A stretch of 7,021 nucleotides of DNA, from positions 1-7,021 of the forward strand of contig CAYTKT010000071.1 of the NCBI GenBank assembly GCA_964438605.1. The letters are read 5' to 3'. Both the position numbers and the translations under genes were made by a program. Origin of the DNA: Alangreenwoodia sp964438605 (GTDB lineage: Bacteria; Bacillota; Clostridia; Peptostreptococcales; Anaerovoracaceae). This document shows, piece by piece, positions 5,916 to 7,021 of the stretch (the first letter of the stretch is position 1; the number at the start of each line of letters is the position of its first letter). Under the pieces are notes generated by a model that was not told the DNA's origin, did not search any database, and saw nothing but the letters and a program-made list of their open reading frames with translations.

Positions 5916-5951
5916 TTTCGCAGAATGAAGTATTCTGCGAAAATCTTGACG
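5916..5951 (-). repeat. Right inverted repeat (IRR) of a putative invertible segment
   Basis: This is the inverted partner of 4476-4511 (33 of 36 positions). Its dyad is perfect over 12 bp: TTTTCGCAGAAT (5915-5926) and ATTCTGCGAAAA (5932-5943) around GAAGT, or 11-bp arms around the 7-base TGAAGTA. That spacer is the reverse complement of the left one, so the two sites are in inverted orientation, which predicts inversion and not excision. The hairpin is not followed by T residues, so it is not a standard terminator for the recombinase gene. Confidence 0.8.
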
Positions 5952-5967
5952 GCGCTTGACGATGATT

Positions 5968-5988
5968 GTTTTTCCTGACAGGAAAAAG
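5968..5988. repeat. Short A/T-flanked palindrome in the RCC1 leader
   Basis: TTTTTCCTG (5969-5977) and CAGGAAAAA (5979-5987) are perfect complements around a single base, so they would fold as a 7-bp stem with a five-base loop. No T-tract follows on either strand. The flanking bases show related TGACG-type motifs at 5947, 5957 and 5990, similar to the outer end of the inverted repeats. Function unknown. Confidence 0.35.
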
Positions 5989-5996
5989 CTGACGAT

Positions 5997-6128
5997 CCCT
6001 TTGCTGAGAGCGGATTGGGAAACCCCGTATTCCTTGCACAGCTGCGCTTGTGACTTGCCGTTTTGGTGGAGCGAGACAAGAGATTTCTTAAAGTCCTCTC
6101 ATGTTTGTGTCCGCTTTTTAATATCGAT
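5997..6128 (-). pseudogene. Remnant of an IS3-family transposase OrfA (N-terminal helix-turn-helix)
   Basis: On the minus strand the frame reads KKRTQT, a TGA stop (6101-6099), then EDFKKSLVSLHQNGKSQAQL and CKEYGVSQSALSKG. This is the N-terminal helix-turn-helix region of IS3/IS150-type OrfA proteins, whose relatives have the pattern FKK-x-x-V-x-L-Y-x-x-GKS, L-x-x-EYG-(I/V)-S-x-S-x-L-x-x-W. The in-frame stop, the missing start codon (ATT where ATG would sit) and the loss of homology after position 5997 show a dead fragment. No insertion-sequence ends or target duplication were found. It lies antisense in the leader of the RCC1-repeat gene. Confidence 0.7.
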
Positions 6129-6159
6129 CCAATAAGTTTATAGAAAACATGATTAAGGA

Positions 6160-6174
6160 AAGGAGAAGGATATC
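6160..6174 (+). promoter_or_regulatory. Strong ribosome binding site of the RCC1-repeat gene
   Basis: AAGGAG (6160-6165) is 9 bases, and a second AAGGA (6166-6170) 4 bases, before ATG 6175. In contrast, only a poor promoter candidate is visible just upstream (TATAGA 6139-6144 with a bad -35), so translation signals are strong but local transcription signals are weak. Confidence 0.6.
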
Positions 6175-7021
6175 ATGAAAAGAAAACAAAATGCATCTGT
6201 TCCCTCAAGCCCTGTGCTGGCATCTCTGAAGATGCTGATGGTCTTTATTTTGATAATCGGGCTTTGCCTGTCTTTTTATCCACGGACAGCTTATGCGACT
6301 GAAGTCGATGGTGATTCTGAGCTTGTAGCTGATGAAACAAGAATGGATACCATCAATGAGAAAGCCCTTCAAACCATCGAAAACAACGGGCTGACTGTGA
6401 AGGAGGTCTCGCTCGGGGATTATCACAGCGCCGCGATCACCTCCGACGGCAACCTCTATATGTGGGGCTACAATGAATTTGGCCAGCTCGGCGACGGGAC
6501 GAAAGAAAACAGAACCACTCCTAAGAAGGTAGAAAGCCTCTCGGACGTCACGGCGGTCTCGCTCGGGGATTATCACAGCGCCGCGATCACCTCCGACGGC
6601 AGCCTCTATATGTGGGGCCACAATTGGGATGGCCAGCTTGGCGACGGGACGATGGAAAGCAGAACCACTCCCAAGAAGATAGAGAGCCTCACGGACGTCA
6701 CGGCGGTCTCGCTCGGGGATTATCACAGCGCCGCCATCACCTCCGACGGAAGTCTCTACACATGGGGCGATAATAGCCATGCCCAGCTCGGCAACGGGAC
6801 GACGCTAGGGGGATATCAAACCACTCCTAAAAAGGTGGCCAGCCTCTCGAACGTCACGGCGGTTTCGCTCGGATGGTTTCACAGCGCCGCGATCACCTCG
6901 GACGGCAGTCTCTACACATGGGGCCGGAATTACGCTGGCCAGCTCGGCGACGGGACGACGGAGGAAAGAACCACTCCCAAGAAGGTGGAAAGCCTCTCGG
7001 ACGTCACGGCGGTCTCGCTCG
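6175..7021 (+). CDS. Secreted RCC1-repeat protein (3' end beyond window)
   Basis: The frame opens at ATG 6175 after a strong ribosome binding site and stays open for 282 codons to the window edge. Residues 1-41 form a signal peptide: basic n-region MKRKQ, hydrophobic core MLMVFILIIGLCLSF, and AYA before the likely cut at 41/42. After a linker of about 36 residues, RCC1 (beta-propeller) repeats start at residue 78. Each unit carries VSLG, HSAAITSDG, LYxWG, GQLGDGT, TTPKKVESL and DVTA. Units begin at 6406, 6556, 6706, 6862 and 7012, that is 50, 50, 52 and 50 residues long; the fifth is cut by the window. A canonical RCC1 propeller has seven blades, so more units are expected beyond 7021. Secreted bacterial RCC1 proteins are often long modular surface proteins; adhesion or ligand binding is plausible but not shown. 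A cell-wall anchor, if any, lies outside the window. Confidence 0.9.
   Translation, partial: MKRKQNASVPSSPVLASLKMLMVFILIIGLCLSFYPRTAYATEVDGDSELVADETRMDTINEKALQTIENNGLTVKEVSLGDYHSAAITSDGNLYMWGYNEFGQLGDGTKENRTTPKKVESLSDVTAVSLGDYHSAAITSDGSLYMWGHNWDGQLGDGTMESRTTPKKIESLTDVTAVSLGDYHSAAITSDGSLYTWGDNSHAQLGNGTTLGGYQTTPKKVASLSNVTAVSLGWFHSAAITSDGSLYTWGRNYAGQLGDGTTEERTTPKKVESLSDVTAVSL
6406..7021 (+). repeat. Nearly identical 150-bp tandem DNA repeats encoding RCC1 units
   Basis: Units starting at 6406, 6556, 6706, 6862 and 7012 share long identical blocks, for example TCGCTCGGGGATTATCACAG in the first three. The third unit has a 6-bp insertion (156 bp). Conservation extends to synonymous positions, which points to recent amplification or gene conversion, and such arrays readily gain or lose units. 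The array is visibly more GC-rich than the DNA before it. Confidence 0.85.

Noticed and set aside
4476..5951. Reading the recombinase and inverted repeats as a transposon with terminal inverted repeats
   Set aside because: No target-site duplication flanks the repeats, and tyrosine recombinases do not use terminal repeats in the way DDE transposases do; the dyad-plus-spacer structure fits recombination sites better.
6205..6780. Open minus-strand frame of 191 codons with repeated GAVIIPERDRRDV-type sequence
   Set aside because: It is the antisense shadow of the RCC1 repeat array; its repeats follow from the DNA repeats and it has no start signal.
6406..7021. Regular repeats as a CRISPR array
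   Set aside because: The units are 150-156 bp, fully coding in one frame, and there are no short repeats separated by unique spacers.

Overview
The window looks like a chromosomal accessory region of a gut-type Clostridia/Bacillota bacterium. The evidence is: moderate GC with an AT-rich left end; strong AGGAGG-type ribosome binding sites; GTG and TTG starts; a clostridial-type AAA-ATPase-like/PD-(D/E)XK protein; remnants resembling an S-layer-homology protein; a WYL regulator; an integrase of Bacillota type; and a secreted RCC1-repeat protein. No genus can be named from sequence alone.

Layout. Positions 1-484 are very AT-rich and hold a near-consensus promoter with nested palindromes, a 19-bp tandem direct repeat and no convincing gene. 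Positions 485-945 contain short overlapping coding-like pieces, probably a decayed gene. An intact 575-aa AAA-ATPase-like protein with a C-terminal nuclease-like domain follows (1074-2801), with its own promoter (937-965) and a terminator (2817-2860). Positions 2880-3293 look like the ruins of a secreted SLH-type surface protein. A YafY/WYL transcriptional regulator (3571-4252) is broken by an internal deletion and frameshift, and ends at a strong terminator (4273-4314).

The most interesting part is 4476-5951. A complete tyrosine recombinase (4917-5903) is enclosed by two 36-bp inverted repeats that match at 33 of 36 positions. Each repeat is itself a tyrosine-recombinase-like core site: two 11-bp inverted arms around an asymmetric 7-bp spacer, with the spacers in opposite orientation. 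Just inside the left repeat is a near-consensus promoter (TTGACA, 17 bp, TAAAAT) that points outward to the left. Inverting the segment would aim this promoter rightward, out through the right repeat and into the gene for a signal-peptide-bearing RCC1-repeat protein that starts at 6175 and runs off the window. The arrangement resembles the Hin/fljB flagellar switch, but with a tyrosine recombinase: a self-contained, possibly phase-variable ON/OFF module for a surface protein, here drawn in the probable OFF orientation. This is inferred from sequence only.

Between the right repeat and the RCC1 gene lies an antisense remnant of an IS3-family OrfA. The RCC1 array itself is nearly identical at DNA level in 150-bp units, so it could also vary in copy number.
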